This document shows positions 63,134-64,000 of a stretch of 64,000 nucleotides of DNA, in pieces (within the stretch, counting starts at the first letter, position 1; each line of letters begins with the position of its first letter). Under the pieces are notes generated by a model. The model did no database searches and was not told the DNA's origin. It saw only the letters and a list, made by a program, of their open reading frames with translations. Source of the stretch: an uncultured Sulfitobacter sp. (GTDB taxonomy: Bacteria; Pseudomonadota; Alphaproteobacteria; Rhodobacterales; Rhodobacteraceae); NCBI RefSeq assembly GCF_947497275.1, contig NZ_CANMFS010000004.1, forward strand, positions 62,001 through 126,000, read 5' to 3'. Both the position numbers and the translations under genes were made by a program.

Positions 63134-63928
63134 ATGCAAAGGAAGATGCCCATGCCCGCTCCCGAAAACGAGCTCAAAACGGCACTCGCCGCCGGCGAGA
63201 TCCAGTTCGGGTGCTGGCTTGGTCTTGCGAACGCTTTCTCGGCCGAGATGATGGGTCAAGCCGGTTTTGACTGGGTGGTCGTCGATGGCGAGCACGGGCC
63301 GAACGATCTGCGCTCCATCCTCGCGCAGTTGCAGGCGCTTGCGTCGACAGGCGCGCATCCGGTCGTGCGGTTGCCGGTGGGCGAAACCTACATGCTCAAG
63401 CAGATGCTCGACATCGGCGCGCAGACCGTCCTTGTGCCGATGGTCGAGAGCGCCGCCCAAGCGCGCCAACTGGTGCGCGACGTGACCTATCCGCCGCACG
63501 GCAATCGCGGCGTCGGCTACTCGATGACCCGCGCTGCGCGGTTTTCGGGCATTGAGGATTACGGCACGACGGCGGACGCCCAGATCTGTCTGCTGGTACA
63601 GGTGGAAAACCGAAAAGGGCTGGCCGCGCTTGACGAAATCCTGACCATCGAAGGGATTGACGGAGTGTTCATCGGACCCGCCGATCTGGCCGCCGACATG
63701 GGTCATATGGGCGATATCGCACACCCGGACGTGCAGACCGCGATCATGGACGTGCTCGCGCGGATCAGGACCGCAGGCAAGGCACCCGGCATCCTGTCGA
63801 CCCGTGACGAGATGACGATTGATGCGATCAACGCGGGCGCGCTTTTCGTGGCCGTGGGTGCCGATGTCGTGCTGTTGGGCCAGGCCGCGCGCGCGCTGGC
63901 AGCCAAATGGCAGGCCACCAAAGCATGA
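63134..63928 (+). CDS. HpcH/HpaI aldolase/citrate lyase family protein
   Basis: FGCWLGLANAFSAEMMGQAGFDWVVVDGEHGPNDLRSILAQLQAL; TVLVPMVESAAQARQLV; GIDGVFIGPADLAADMGHMG. Confidence 0.95.
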   Translation: MQRKMPMPAPENELKTALAAGEIQFGCWLGLANAFSAEMMGQAGFDWVVVDGEHGPNDLRSILAQLQALASTGAHPVVRLPVGETYMLKQMLDIGAQTVLVPMVESAAQARQLVRDVTYPPHGNRGVGYSMTRAARFSGIEDYGTTADAQICLLVQVENRKGLAALDEILTIEGIDGVFIGPADLAADMGHMGDIAHPDVQTAIMDVLARIRTAGKAPGILSTRDEMTIDAINAGALFVAVGADVVLLGQAARALAAKWQATKA

Positions 63929-64000
63929 ACAGAGGTATCGCCCTGCTGGCCTTCGCCTATGTGCTCAGCCAGTTCTTTCGTGCGTTCCTTGCCGTTCTCA
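63925..64000 (+). CDS. MFS-type transporter N-terminus (truncated by window edge)
   Basis: MNRGIALLAFAYVLSQFFRAFLAVL, open to the window end; overlaps upstream stop (ATGA). Confidence 0.55.
   Translation, partial: MNRGIALLAFAYVLSQFFRAFLAVL

Overview
The window is a gene-dense, high-GC alphaproteobacterial chromosome segment. Its gene content (CcrM, leuS-lptE-holA, waaA-lpxK, DUF3576, DUF2125, DUF4170, Trm112/Lon-domain/thioredoxin-TPR) looks like Rhodobacteraceae/Roseobacter. I support about 68 protein-coding features, one clear pseudogene and several Rho-independent terminators. I saw no rRNA, CRISPR array, prophage, transposase or defence island, and I recognised no tRNA by eye. Most of the window is housekeeping. 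The points most worth a second look are: (1) an amidinotransferase relic with an internal deletion, a frameshift and loss of all three catalytic residues; (2) a tightly packed 7.4 kb operon with two DMGDH/sarcosine-dehydrogenase-like FAD-GcvT proteins flanking a homocysteine methyltransferase; (3) an unannotated 24-aa micro-lipoprotein ORF; (4) a two-TM membrane protein with a C-terminal winged-helix-like domain, translationally overlapped with a small secreted Cys protein; (5) two GANTC sites upstream of ccrM; (6) a divergent Kdo-transferase-like protein that seems to lack the usual catalytic Glu motif. I found no convincing large, novel multi-gene system. All functional calls are by eye from the translations, with no database search.
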